Assembly: GCA_021234155.1 (NCBI GenBank)
Contig: JAJEKV010000104.1
Span: 3,271,985-3,335,984, forward strand
Reading direction: 5' to 3'
Source of the DNA: Isoetes taiwanensis
Taxonomy: Eukaryota > Streptophyta > Lycopodiopsida > Isoetales > Isoetaceae
DNA length: 64,000 bases
Shown here: positions 21,036-32,830 of the stretch, one piece after another
How the letters are laid out: the number at the start of each line of letters is the position of its first letter
Numbering within the stretch: the first letter of the stretch is position 1
Position numbers and translations under genes: made by a program
Notes under the pieces: generated by a model
What the model saw: only the letters and a program-made list of their open reading frames with translations
The model's database searches: none
Told to the model about the DNA's origin: nothing

Positions 21036-22371
21036 TTAACCATTGACCGATCTTCTCCCTCTCTACATGTGCATGGCGCAACCAGCCTTTGCCACCACAC
21101 ATTTATGTCATGTCAATTGTTCCTTTCTCAATTTTAGTTGAATGTTTGGTCTTTGCCAGGCACCTAACTTTGGTTCTCGAAAGGGCTACATGGTTCACAA
21201 CAGGATTGACATGTAGCGTAAATAATTTTCTAATTTATATTCTACCATAATGAAAACGCAAAGAAAAAGCATATCACAATTTCCTAAGGTTGAAACTTGA
21301 CCAAGAAAAATGTAGACGCCACACCCGCTACAATTTGCACGTGCCTCTGAAGGCCCAGATTCTACATCCAAACTAGCGGCTGTAGAAGTGCCACGTGGAA
21401 ACTTCAGAAGGCAGCACATGATAGGAGCACAACCAACGGACAGGATGGTTGGAGGCCAAATCGCAGCCCTTGAATGCACGGGGATAATGTTTCGATAGAT
21501 GAGCATATTCCGTTAGATTCAGATGGAGGCCGCCGGTCAGGATGTGAACGTGGCAATTGCACGTTCACCAAGTGGACGGTGGCCGCTGGAGCACGGGCAA
21601 CAGTCGGTAAACTATGGCGGATTACCGGCCAGCCCCGTGATCTACTAGCCAGAGCTATGGCTACTGGTTCTTCGTTTTCTCCATGTTCTTCGCTTTGCTT
21701 TACTCCTCCAAATCCTTTATTCTGAAAAACCATTTCTGGGCAACGATGTAGGCTCTACCCTCGCATTAGGGTTTCTTGCTTTTGAGATCGCACCTTTGCA
21801 CTGTTCAATTTTGCAGCTGCTCATTCTTTTCCTTTCCCTTTGCACCCCGTTCCTTCTCTTCATCCCAGCTCGTTGCCCCAAGAATCTTTGCATCGGTTGC
21901 TTCTGTCGAATGCTGATGAAGTTTTCCTTCTTTGATCTTTCTTGGCGGTTTTTGTAAGCCCTCTTCCGGTAAGTTATGCTTGGTGGTTGCTTTCTTTTAC
22001 TGCAGAGTGTTATATCTTCAGAATGGGCTTGGGAAAATTTATTTTCTCAATTAGATGTAGCAAAAGTTGCTTTTTCTTGCCGTCGAGCTGAGGGAATAGA
22101 TTTGCGCTGAATAGTCTTCCAAGATTTTTTTCCCCCTTTTCGGAACAGTGAATTGGACAGGGATTTCCATATTTTTTCAGTGCATTCTATGTTTTGGGGA
22201 ACATACATCTTATTCAAGTAAAAAGTGTTTTGAGCGGATTTTCTGCTTCCGCACCAATCTCTGAAAGCAAGAAGGTTTATAAATTTATTGGATTAGCCAT
22301 TGCTTAGTTTTGCAGAGCTTTGAAGGAGGGTCAAGGAGCGTGCATAAGTTCAAGGACAAAACCCTGAAGTT
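21036..22371 (+). other. upstream region and probable 5' UTR of NF-YA
   Basis: No ORF of note. From about 21700 the sequence turns pyrimidine-rich, as plant leaders do. A donor-like CCG|GTAAGTTATG lies at 21969 and a strong acceptor TTAGTTTTGCAG at 22305-22316. A leader intron just before the ATG at 22372 is therefore likely, a common arrangement in plant NF-YA genes. The transcription start cannot be placed from sequence alone. Confidence 0.4.
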
Positions 22372-24985
22372 ATGCAAGCTGAAGAAAGTGGAGAAGAACC
22401 AGGAACTCCTGGAGCAACTTCACCTTCATCTAGAGCACCTGGAGTGCCATGGTGGGGAGGAACGTGTGGCCAGCTAGCTCAAGGAATGGGCAAGCCTGCT
22501 TATGGTCAAAATGTGGATGATAATTCTGGTGGAACCACAGCTACATTTCCTCATGTGCATCATTCTAATGGTGGTCAAGACTTGCAAGAAGATGCTCCAG
22601 CTGTTGATTCACCATCTGTTGAGGGGCATTCGACAGCAACCCAGCCTGGTATATTTTGTCTTCTAATTCCTCTCTGATACAGCAGTAGCTTTCTCAGAAC
22701 TTTTGTATGCCATCATCAATTCCCTCCTTTTATACACTCCTCATAGATTTAGAAAAATTGCTGCATGAGCCTGTCTGCCAACACATCTCTGGGTCTCAAG
22801 TGGAAGTATACATGTACACTCTGTTATCCATGTAGTTATAGGAAGGAAGATTGTGTGGTATGTGTATTACTGAAGAATTGCTAACGCTATTAAATAATGG
22901 GACGCCTGTGTTTGAAATCCCATGAAGGTAGGTCAGCCAGCGGAGGCTTGATTGGAAAAGAGGTTTCCTTGGCCTAACATGGTTGTGATGAGAATCAGGT
23001 CCAATTCTAAACAACACACTAAGAATTAATGTGTTTGGTTATGTTGTCAGGATTATATTATAAGTAGCTATTATTGACAGATAGAAGAAGTCAGGTTTCA
23101 CTTGTGTATTCATAGCTCTGACCTGCCAGCCTCTTTCCCTATGAGTGCGATAACGTGATTGGAATTTGTTGATTTTGAAGTGCTTTGGCAAACTGTCCTA
23201 ATGCTGAAAGATTGATGAATTGATGTTTCTGGCTGTTGCTCTTAGAAAGTAAGCACAAAGCCCTTTGTTTTCATTATAGTTTATTGCACCTTTTTCTTGA
23301 AAAAAGGTAAAGCTAGTTGAGTGTATCTTGCCCTTAATTTTTCCTTTTACAATATCTATGCCATTTTGATTTGGATAGATTGTTAGCTTAGTGTTGGGTT
23401 TGTGCATGTAGTATACTCAACAACACTTGTGAAATATGGGTCGCCTCAAAGATTCATGTTTTCTGTTGTAGGCTCTGAAGAAAATGGGTCTGATGACAGC
23501 CAGCAGACTCCAGTTACAGGCGTCCCTCCTCCAGGCGAATACATGTTACGGCATCCACAACTTGAGTTAGGGCATCCAATGGTACGTATCATTGTATGTG
23601 GTTTCTGAACTGAGTAGTTTACATCTGTGAAAACCACTTGATATGTATGGGCAATAAGAAATAATGCTGTTAGCACGTTGATTTCTATTTGGAACATTTG
23701 TTTGTTTGAATATACCTCCAGGAGGAAAGTTGACAAATAACTCTTTATTCTGCAGTCTAACTGGTTAAGAACAGTCTGATTAGCTCTTTTCTACTATGTG
23801 CAGCATTTACCAGAGATGACCTATTGAAATTAGTTTCTACCTTCGGCTGGTGGTAATAAATATTCTGTAGCTATATAACTGACCTTGAATTCCAGGTTCG
23901 GGCAGCATACCCATATGCAGAGCAGTATTTTGGAGGTATTGTGGCAGCATATGGGCCTCAAGCAATGGTTAGATAATTTCTGTTTTTCTTTATTGGGTTT
24001 TCAAATGTAATATTTGCCTGAAATCTGCATCTTTGTGACTCTTTGATACAAGATGCACCCACAGTTGTTGGGTATGCAGCATAGCCGTATGCCCTTGCCC
24101 TCTGAGATGATGGAGGAGGAACCTGTTTACGTTAATGCAAAGCAATATCATGGAATTTTAAGGCGGAGGCAGATACGAGCAAAGGCTGAGCTGGAAAACA
24201 AGCTTGTGAAGACCAGAAAGGTATATCTAATTTCATTACCTTTGTTTGTTGTTCCTATGTCTATTGAATGAAGTTATGTAGACCGTTCAATTATTTTAAT
24301 TGTTCTTTGGAGACAATTCGGCTTGACATTATTGATTGTCAGCTAGTCAATTTAAATGTCTGAGCACTTCTGTGTGGAGACAAATATTTTGCAGCTGTGC
24401 ATTACTTGCTCTACAAGTTTGTGAATGTTTTAACATTTCTTAAGGTTATTGTAGATGATCAGTCAGTCTTGTCTGTTGTAAAGTTAATTCATCTTGTTCT
24501 TGACTGACAGATGGACCTATCAATGAAAATTTAAGCGCATCTTAAACTTTGTCTTTGTAATGTTTACACATAATTAATTCAGTTACTATTTTTTCACTTG
24601 AATTCTGCAGCCTTATTTGCATGAGTCGAGGCACCAGCATGCTTTAAGAAGAGCCAGAGGTTGTGGGGGGCGTTTCCTTAATACGAAGACCAAAGAGGAA
24701 ATGGCAAAAGAAGCTGCGGCAAGTGCATCAAATGAGAGGGCATCACAGTCGAGGCAAAATAATCACAATGAGGAAGGACGCCAAGGACCTGGCACAGATG
24801 GAACTAACCTTAATTCTAACACTGCAGGACAGAATGGGAAATCTCAAGGAAGCTCGTATGCTAATCAGTTGTTCCATTCCTCTGCATTTCATCCTTTATC
24901 TGGAGGCTGTGATGGTGGTGAAAATGCACAAGGGAATAATTTGACATCAAAAAGCAGTCAACAGATGGCTGTTGCAACCCAGTGA
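22372..24985 (+). CDS. NF-YA: NF-YA (CCAAT-binding factor subunit A), five coding exons
   Basis: The product joins the NF-YB/NF-YC histone-fold dimer and gives it sequence-specific binding to CCAAT boxes in the nucleus. Coding exons are 22372-22648, 23472-23581, 23896-23967, 24053-24220 and 24611-24985. All introns are GT-AG and phases match, giving 333 residues. The conserved core spans the last two exons. The A1 helix ([19 protein letters not shown]) binds NF-YB/C, a short linker ends KLVKTRK, and the A2 DNA-binding part ([17 protein letters not shown], then [10 protein letters not shown]) follows the last intron. The His and Arg residues that contact CCAAT are intact. The Ser/Gln/Asn-rich flanks are the usual activation regions. 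I saw no miR169-type site in the roughly 330 bases after the stop. The gene looks intact and functional. Confidence 0.93.
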
Positions 24986-25622
24986 CATTAACATTGTGGT
25001 GGTTAGGTTGGTAAGTATATTTGCACAAAACTGGGATTCTTACTATTTTTTAGTATGAGAGGACTTGTTCCTGGTGCAATTTCTGGCAGATTCAAGAGCT
25101 ATCACTTGTATGTATTATAATCTGCACTTTTTGTTATTTCCTCTGACGTGCAAATTCATAATAATGTTCTTAACAGCCAGCATATTGTATTTTTGAACAT
25201 TCCAAGTGATGATCCATTTTGTTCTTTATGGAGCTCCTTATTAACGTCAAGTTCTATTATTTTGTAGTTAACTTGTATATACGTTAGCGTTAATGAATCC
25301 TTTTGTACTCAATGAAATAATTGTATAACCTGAAGATAAGGCCTCTAATTTGCCTAGTAACCCGACACAGCGGAAGATTTAGAAGCAATCGTTATTTTGG
25401 TTGTGCTCATAAGTTGAGTTGCCGATCTCCTTTCTTTTGCGGCTTCACGTTAAGAAAGCAGAGTGCCTTTTTGTTGAGTTTCCGTAATATGTATCGTTCT
25501 CTCTTGATTTGGGGCTTCAGGTTAAAGTAGAGTGCCTTGCGGATGTTCTCTCAATCTCGATTGGTGCTTCAATGGGCACCCTAAGTAGTTTTGTACCGAC
25601 CCCATGCGCACCGTTTTTTCAA
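24986..25622 (+). other. NF-YA 3' region
   Basis: A GTAAG shortly after the stop (about 25012) could start a 3' UTR intron. Poly(A)-signal-like AATAAT/AATGAAATAA lie at about 25160 and 25311-25320. No other gene is visible. Confidence 0.4.
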
Positions 25623-26137
25623 GGGGAAATTATAAGAATGCCCTTGTATTTTGACAAAATTATTAAAATGCCCCTATATTTTAGTAAATTATCAAAATGC
25701 CCCTGTTTTTTCTGAGACAAAAATCGACCGCATACCTTTGTGCATGGAACACTCTTCTTAATCAGGCCACGAATGCTCTTCTTGTGGTATGGCAGATGGC
25801 TCTAAAAGAAGAACTTGAAGCTCCAAAAGTTCTGAAGCTCTAAAATTTTCTCGCAGGTTGAAATGCAAAGGGACACTGAAGAAGTTGAGACTTCTGTTTT
25901 AGACGTTTTTCCTGCAATATTGTGATGCTATCAGAGCGTCCCTTAAAAGGCTTGAGCAGTCCGACAAGGTAACAGAAGAGATTCTACAGAGACTCTTATA
26001 AGAATCGAAAAAACAGGGCATATTGGGGAGCAATTAAAAACTAGAGGGGGACTCAGGCACAACAGGGGCATTTTAATAATTTACTAAAATATAAGGGCAT
26101 TTTAACAATTTTGCCAAAATACAGGGGCATTTTTACC
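25623..26137. mobile_element. foldback MITE with ~90-bp inverted ends
   Basis: The left end GGGGAAATTATAAGAATGCC (25623) and the right end ..GGGGCATTTTTACC (26137) are inverted copies over about 90 bp, built from repeats of ATGCCCCT..TATTTT. T-rich 9-mers flank it (ttttttcaa / tttttttta), suggesting a roughly 9-bp target duplication as in Mutator-like elements, though imperfect. The interior has no ORF. Confidence 0.7.
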
Positions 26138-26650
26138 TTTTTTTTAACAACCCATTCAACTTTTAGTTTTGAAATCTTAATCTATTGTTTCTAGACCCCA
26201 CTAAATTTGGGTCATTTATAGATATGAATTGTTCCTCAAAATCCACCATTTGATTTTTGGGCTTCAACTTAGGCAAACGGTTCTATCAGACAATAATTTA
26301 GCAATTAGTTTTCTAGATCTTAGCCATGTAAACAACACTTCATCCTTTTGAGATCCATAGTCTTTGGATCCCAGCTCCAATTTGGGGGCAACATAAAGGG
26401 ATACTCCAATTTCTGGCTGGTTGGAACAATTGGCCTAACTGTGGATTCATCCCTCACAGAAAAAAATCTTCTACATAGTATGCACATTAAAATTTGCATG
26501 CAGCTCACCTGCTTTCTGCCATTCGCAGGTGGCAAAAGAATTCCAACAGCAATTTGATTTAATATACAAGTATTGGACATCATTCACACTCTGTCTCTCA
26601 TCCTTCAAACTTATATAGGTTTGGCGCTGCACATGCCACATCTTTTTCAC

Positions 26651-29600
26651 TCAAATACACCGACTCAGAGAATTAAGCCCACAAATATCCATAACAGGGC
26701 TAGGCATCAGGGTCAAATCTAAGCTTAAGAAGTCTGCTATTGTCTCATTTTGACTGTCACTAACCAAACCTTCATGAGCCGTTTTGTTTGTTTCCATTAA
26801 AGTTCCTGCTGACATTTCCTTTACCCTTAATTGCTCTACTCTATGTGCATCCTGCCACCTCCCCGCATTTTCATAAATGTCCGCCATAAGCACATAAGAA
26901 GCAGCACCCTTTGGATCCCGTTGGATCAGTTGTTGAAAGCACTTTAATCCTACTTCTGCATCTCCATAAATCTTACAAGAGTTCAACAAAGCTGTCCATG
27001 CTTCAGTGGCTAACGGTAATGTCACATTCTCCAGCAATTTATTTGCGCCATGTAAGTGCCCTGATCGCGCAAGAAGATCAATCATGCAAGTATAATGATC
27101 TATGGTAGGTCTGATCCTATATTGGTCTCTCATAATGTTGAAATACTCCTGCCCATTGGCAATCAGACTGCGCCTACTACATGCACTAAGAAGGCATATA
27201 AATGTAACAGAGTTTGGCACTATACCTTCGTGCCGCATCAGCTCAAAACACTCTGCAGCCAACTTTCCCTCGTGGTTGATGCCATATGCTCTTATCATTG
27301 CATTCCAGGAAACGACATCTTTTTCTGACACCTGGTCAAAGACCTTTCTTGCTTCTGAAAGTGATCCACATTTGGCATACATATCAAGCAAGCTACTATG
27401 AACATTAGGGTCAGCTTCATATGTTTTCCCTTTTAGCTCAGCATGTATTTCTCGGCCTTTATCAATAGCTCCAATGGCACTGCATGCATTCAAGCTGCAA
27501 ATAAATGTGACATCATTAGGTAAGACACCTTCTAATTGCATGTATCTAAAACATTGTAGTGATTCTAAATATAATCCATTTGCTATATAGCCTGCAATGA
27601 TTGCAGTCCAAGATATGGCATCTCGGACTGGTAGCTTGTCAAATGCTTCCTGCACCTCTACAAGTGAACTACATTTGACATACATGTCGATCAAAGTATT
27701 GCAAACAGAGATGTCCCTATCGAATCCCTTTTCTACAATCTCCATATGAATTTCCCGGCCCTTGTTTACATCCCCAACAAGGACACAAGCTTTTAAGCAT
27801 AAAATAAAGATGGATGCATTAGGAGATGTGCCCTCCATTTGCATCAGCGAAAGGAATCTCAATGCTTCATGGCCAAACCCGTTTTCAACATATCCTGAAA
27901 TTATTGTGTTCCAAGAAACAATATCTCTAAGCAACAAATTGCCAAAGGCCTTTTCTGCCTCCACAAGTAAACCACATTTCACATACATATAAACCAAACT
28001 GCTTCCAACAAAAGGATCTGTTTCAAGTCCTTCTCTAGCAATCTCAGAATGTATCTCTTGCCCCTTACGTATAGCTCCTACACTTGCACATGCTTTCAAG
28101 CCACCTACAAAAAGGATGGCATCTGGGGACATGCCATTGGCTTCCATCTGTTCGAAACATTCTAGTGCTTCTTCTCCAAATCCATTTTCAGTGTATGCTG
28201 CAATCATGACAGTCCATGACACAATGTCACGAGTTGAAAGGTTATCAAATGCTTTTCGCGCCTCTAGAAGTGAACCACATTTGCCATACATGTCAATCAA
28301 ACTGTTGCCAATCACAAGATCACTTTTACATTCTGTTTGAGAAAGCTCGAAGTGAATTTGCCTCCCACTCTCCACATCTGCAATTATGCTACATATTTTT
28401 AAGCTACAAACAAATGTGACTGTATTTGGCAATATCCCCTCACTTTTCATTTCTTGAAAACATTTGAGAACTTTTATTCCAAGCCCAATCTTAGCATATC
28501 CTGCGAGTAATGCATTCCATGATGCAACTTGCCGGTGTGGGAGCTTGTCAAAAACTTCCTTTGCTTCCGTAAGCGAGCCACATTTGACATACATGTCAAT
28601 CAAGGCATTGCCAAGCAAAATATCTTTCGTGAATCCCTTCTGGCAAATGTCGCTGTGCACTTCCCGGCCCTTCTCAATGGCTCCTAAAATAGCACAAGCT
28701 TTCAAACCGTACAGGAATGTGAAAGAATTTGCATTTATGCCATGCTTTTGCATCAAGTGATAATACTCTAATGCTTTCTCACCATGCCCACTATCAACAT
28801 AAGCTGAAATCATTGTGGTCCAAGATGATGTACTTTTAACTGAAAGCTGATCAAAAACCTTTCGAGCTTCTTCAACTGAACCACATTTGGCATATATGTT
28901 GATCAGTACCTCGGCAAGACGGGTTTCCAATCCTTTAGGGCAGATTAGATTGTGTATTTCCCGGGCTTTATCTATGGTTTTTATGTTACCACAGGCTCCC
29001 AAGACGCAAATGAATGTGATATTATCGGGCAAGACACCTTCAAGTTGCATCTCTTTGAAGTAATGTAATGCTTCCAAATCTAATCCATTCTCAACGTGTC
29101 CTGCAATTATTGCATTCCAAGACACAGTATCTCGACTTGGCAGCTTATGGAAGACTTCTTTTGCTTCCATGAGGGAGTTACATTTAGAATACATATGGAC
29201 TAACGTGTTGCCAATGAATGGATCGTTTTCAAAGCCCCTTTCCATAATGTCAGCATGAACTTCTCTTCCTTTTTTCAAGTCTTTCATTACAGCAGAGGCT
29301 TTTAGCAAAGCAGTAAGAGTGTAAAAGCTAGGCCATATGTTGTCCTCTTGCATCCTGTGGTAAAGGTTGAAAGCATACTGGTACTGATCAGATTGTAGAT
29401 AACCTAACATGAGAGAAGTCCAGGAATGTTCATTTGAGTAAATCAACTTAGAAAAAGCTTCCTGGGCAGCATAAACTCCCCCACATTCCACAAATGGTGC
29501 CACAATAAAGTTGCCAACAATTCTATGGTATTCAAGTCCATTGTTACAAATGTGGGCATGCACACTCTTGGCATAACCTAATTTCTTTCCTTTCCTGCAT

Positions 29601-29677
29601 TTCTGCAAAATGTGAAGAATGGTCTCTGACAAAGGCTGCTCAACAATCCGATCCAGCATACTAAACGCATCTTGCAT
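26651..29677 (-). CDS. PLS-class pentatricopeptide repeat protein, E-type, no DYW
   Basis: An intronless 1008-residue frame from ATG at 29677. PPR proteins bind single-stranded organellar RNA, one base per repeat, and act in editing, splicing or stability in plastids or mitochondria. Eight repeated blocks of about 100 residues follow the P-L-S pattern. Seven carry a clear MYxKCGSLxEA-type S/P motif (for example NTLIDMYVKCSSLVE, SSLLDMYAKCGSLSEA) and each is followed by VSWNAIIAGY-like and LPNDVTFICSL-like units. Around residues 840-930 the E-domain core is present (EAWTALLNSCKIYGDAEVG, then AASYVLMADIYENAGRW). The usual KKPGCSWIE and the DYW deaminase are missing. The last 70 residues are unrelated. 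An editing role would need a separate DYW partner. The N-terminus has weak targeting character. Confidence 0.9.
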   Translation of the reverse strand: MQDAFSMLDRIVEQPLSETILHILQKCRKGKKLGYAKSVHAHICNNGLEYHRIVGNFIVAPFVECGGVYAAQEAFSKLIYSNEHSWTSLMLGYLQSDQYQYAFNLYHRMQEDNIWPSFYTLTALLKASAVMKDLKKGREVHADIMERGFENDPFIGNTLVHMYSKCNSLMEAKEVFHKLPSRDTVSWNAIIAGHVENGLDLEALHYFKEMQLEGVLPDNITFICVLGACGNIKTIDKAREIHNLICPKGLETRLAEVLINIYAKCGSVEEARKVFDQLSVKSTSSWTTMISAYVDSGHGEKALEYYHLMQKHGINANSFTFLYGLKACAILGAIEKGREVHSDICQKGFTKDILLGNALIDMYVKCGSLTEAKEVFDKLPHRQVASWNALLAGYAKIGLGIKVLKCFQEMKSEGILPNTVTFVCSLKICSIIADVESGRQIHFELSQTECKSDLVIGNSLIDMYGKCGSLLEARKAFDNLSTRDIVSWTVMIAAYTENGFGEEALECFEQMEANGMSPDAILFVGGLKACASVGAIRKGQEIHSEIAREGLETDPFVGSSLVYMYVKCGLLVEAEKAFGNLLLRDIVSWNTIISGYVENGFGHEALRFLSLMQMEGTSPNASIFILCLKACVLVGDVNKGREIHMEIVEKGFDRDISVCNTLIDMYVKCSSLVEVQEAFDKLPVRDAISWTAIIAGYIANGLYLESLQCFRYMQLEGVLPNDVTFICSLNACSAIGAIDKGREIHAELKGKTYEADPNVHSSLLDMYAKCGSLSEARKVFDQVSEKDVVSWNAMIRAYGINHEGKLAAECFELMRHEGIVPNSVTFICLLSACSRRSLIANGQEYFNIMRDQYRIRPTIDHYTCMIDLLARSGHLHGANKLLENVTLPLATEAWTALLNSCKIYGDAEVGLKCFQQLIQRDPKGAASYVLMADIYENAGRWQDAHRVEQLRVKEMSAGTLMETNKTAHEGLVSDSQNETIADFLSLDLTLMPSPVMDICGLNSLSRCI

Positions 29678-30081
29678 GCATTTTATGTCCCACTAGCTGC
29701 CCACTGATCCTGTCCCTCTGATGATAAATTTAATAGTACATGCTTGGTTATCATTGTCGTTAGTCCCATGAATCCTATGTTACGAAATGGATTTACAAAA
29801 TTAGCAACAGTTGTCCCAACCATTTGGTGTTTGAAGAAATCAAAATCCAGACCTAAAGTTGTGGAACTCCACTGTTCTGGTCTCTCTTCTGTGCAGGAAG
29901 AAAGAACTTTGCAATTCTCGTAGGCAACGACGGCAACATTATTTCTGGTTCAACTGTCAAACATTCGCATTAATTTTTCTTTTGGGTTGGCCGAAGGGCA
30001 TACCGTGCTTTGAGCATGGTTTCGGTGGTGGTTTCTTTCTTGGTGCTTGCTACTTACAAGATGAATGATGATATGGAATTC

Positions 30082-30772
30082 TAAGGGTGAAATCACACTA
30101 TTAGGGGTGGCCACATGATCATTTTTCTGCCTTCAACGGCAGATTTTGAGGCAAAAACGGAAGTGGAGGCCTCCATCTTGAAGTCGGAGGCCAGTTTTCA
30201 ATCTTCCATTCTTGCAGGGGAGCATCCACAAAAATTAGTGCAATCTGCTGGTTCCCCTCTCTTCTGAAGCTCTTCCCCCTTTATTCTGCCACTCTTCACC
30301 TCTCTGGTATCCGCTCTCGTATGAAATTGAGATACGGAGGTGGAGGCAGCAAATATTGCATGTGGCCACCCCTATTGCCCCTCCCCCTACTTCCGTTTTT
30401 TAAACCCAACTAAATTTTGCCACGTTGGCAAAGGAAGAGTGGAACCTATCACACTAGCAGAACTGTTCAGCCGAGTCAGCAGGGCGTTGAGGGGCGAACG
30501 AGGGATGGGCGCAGGAGCCTGCCCCTCTGTGATCTCCGGTCCTACGTCATCCCATTTCTGTGACGTGGTGCGTATCTCCAGTTCGCGTATCCATCCAAGC
30601 GCATGTGCTGCAGATTGGTTTCCCGCATTCTCAGGATTTCGGCTGTCGTGGCGTGATGCGTGGCCTGTTCTTTTCACTTGGTGTGATCGCTTCAGGTAGT
30701 TTCCACGAAATTTGGTTAACCCTCGTTGACACGTCATCTTGGAGAACCCCATATAGTGTGATTTCACCCTAA
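30082..30772. mobile_element. outer MITE with 20-bp inverted ends
   Basis: TAAGGGTGAAATCACACTAT (30082-30101) is matched inverted by ATAGTGTGATTTCACCCTAA (30753-30772). The interior has no transposase. A second, smaller inverted pair lies directly inside the left end, which points to nested insertions or a compound element. Confidence 0.65.
30102..30374. mobile_element. inner MITE, hAT-like ends
   Basis: TAGGGGTGGCCACATG (30102-30117) and CATGTGGCCACCCCTA (30359-30374) are perfect 16-bp inverted repeats, 273 bp end to end. TAGGGGTGGC resembles the consensus of plant hAT termini. No clear 8-bp duplication is visible, perhaps because the outer element's end abuts it. Confidence 0.65.
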
Positions 30773-30944
30773 CTACAAAATAGAAATAGGGTCGTTCATT
30801 TTCTCTTGATGTAATTTCGTGTCGCCACGTGGCACTACTCTACAATGCGGAATAGAAGTCGGGTGGAATGATTTCGCATGACCGGCAGCATAGGTTTTAG
30901 GGCTTTAGGGCTTTGTTTTTAGGTTTTCGTTTTTAGGGTTCTTG

Positions 30945-31205
30945 GAGCTCCTCCACACCGCCGCATCTCGCAAGTCTGCTCTGTGAGTAAATCTTCAGGG
31001 TCGCAGGTCTTTCGGCATCTTCAGGGTCGCAAATCAAAGTTCGCACACATCTTCGAGCAAATCTTCGGGTCTGCAAGCAAATCTTTAGGTCTACAGATCT
31101 TTGAGTCTGCAAATCTTCGGGTTTGCAAATCTTCAGGTCGCTTAGATCACAGGTAGTTGTTCTTCGGAGGATTTTACCAAGATCGCAGGTAGTTGTTTTT
31201 TGGAA
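30945..31205 (+). repeat. short degenerate tandem repeats (AAATCTTCGGGTCTGC type)
   Basis: A 15-20 bp word, 'aaatcttcgggtctgcaag', recurs about eight times in 260 bp with substitutions, followed by two copies of 'gatcgcaggtagttgttttt'. No coding frame explains it. It sits just upstream of a LINE ORF1 remnant and may be that LINE's 5' UTR. Confidence 0.5.
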
Positions 31206-31261
31206 AAATGCTCTGATAATATGGCAAAAGCTCAAGAACTCCCCTATTTCTATTTTGTAGG

Positions 31262-32830
31262 GAAATGGAGGATCCTCCATTCCCAGTTTTGCAGGTGACC
31301 TGCTCCCAACTAACGTCGGTCGCCCGTGAGGGGGCTAACTGCTGCTCAGACCCGAGGACAACCATATGCCGACTAAGGTCTTGAAGCAACTGGAGGTGAG
31401 AATTGAGGATCAGGCCTAATAGAAGAGGTGCAGATGTCGGTACAGCGGATGCTCAGAAGACAGTTGGCAGCAGAGAAGCAAGGGATTGCAGAGCTGGAGA
31501 CCTGCATACAGCAGCTGGAAGATGGTCTCCGCTTAGTGCACTTTGATCGGTAACAAGAGAAGCTGGGTCTTGCCGGCCTGTGCACTCGTGTGGACTCCCT
31601 CTTCACCATTATGGAAGCCATGATACAGGATAAGTAGCATGCAGACCAGGAGACAATGGCAACCATCTCCCACCTTCAATCAGAAGCTGAGGAGGTTATC
31701 ACCATGATGTGTGCCATCCAGGCCGCCTTTCAAGAAAGCCAGTCACAGCTGAGGTCTCTAGAGCAGGGTTGAGACACGGGAAGTGCCCTCGCCAGAGATG
31801 AACCCTGGCCTGGACACCCGCTTGGAGAACCTCGAGCACTCCTCCGCTACTCAAGATCGCAAATTGCAGGAGCTGTGGGCAGCCATCGCCCAGCAAGGCA
31901 AGGGCCTCCACGCAAAAGCTCATGAGCAGCTATAGTGGTGTATACATGAACTGGCAAGACAACATCGAGTCCAACAGGAGCTCTAGAAAGGAGATGCTAG
32001 CGCACATGCCAAGCCAGTCCCAGGCGCCCAGAGGGCTACATGACATCAGTCAAGGCCACCCACAACTGCACCACCAAGCTGCCCAATACCAACACTGCCC
32101 CAGTGCGAGCCACAGCCAATGCCACACCAGCCACAAGCAGCACCTACCGATCCAACCATCAGAGAGCTCCAAGAGCGGAGATGAAGAAGCCACAATCTGG
32201 TAGTGCACGACCTGGCAGAGGAGGCAGGAGAGAACCTCATCCATCGGCCAGGTTGGAAGGAAAAGCGAGCTCAGTAGCTCGCTAGATAGAATGTGCAGGA
32301 GCACAGGTGCATATAGGTGAAAATAGAGGCAGATCGCTATAACCTCAGGCAATACCTTGACGTTTGACTTCTCAGCAAACTCTGAGATGCTGGCACTCTT
32401 GAACAGGTCAAGACATCACATTACCAGTGCCATGTGAATCCCTCATTGGAGTGGGACTGGCAATATTACCTGCATACCCATCTGCCTAAGAAAAAACACA
32501 CTCATTGCCTCAATCAACACAAGTGCACACTGTCTCCGCATTGAGACTGGAAGATGGATTCGGGAACCATGACAGGATAGGCTCTATAGATGCTGTCAAA
32601 CGGGGGGCATTGAAGATGAATGCTATACTTTACAAAGATATCGGGCATATGATCAAATTCGGACGCGTTATACTATGTTGATCAGGCCTGGCCAACCACT
32701 ACACTTGATACTCAGTGGCTTCAGTTCGAATGGTGGGATTATACCTCTAGGAGATAATGGATCTGTGGAACTGACTCTATCTCCAGACATACACATGACT
32801 TGAATCTTGTCTCATATGAGGCTTGCTTTT
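31262..32830 (+). mobile_element. internally deleted LINE (ORF1 remnant joined to ORF2 tail)
   Basis: From about 31430 the frames encode an ORF1-like coiled coil (LAAEKQGIAELETCIQQLED; MMCAIQAAFQESQSQLRS), broken by stops. From about 32250 the DNA matches the end of the 42.9-46.9 kb LINE (for example 'aatgtgcaggagcacaggtgcata' and 'gacaggataggctctatagatgctg..ggcattgaagatgaat'). The endonuclease and RT are absent. It ends near 32830. Confidence 0.65.
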
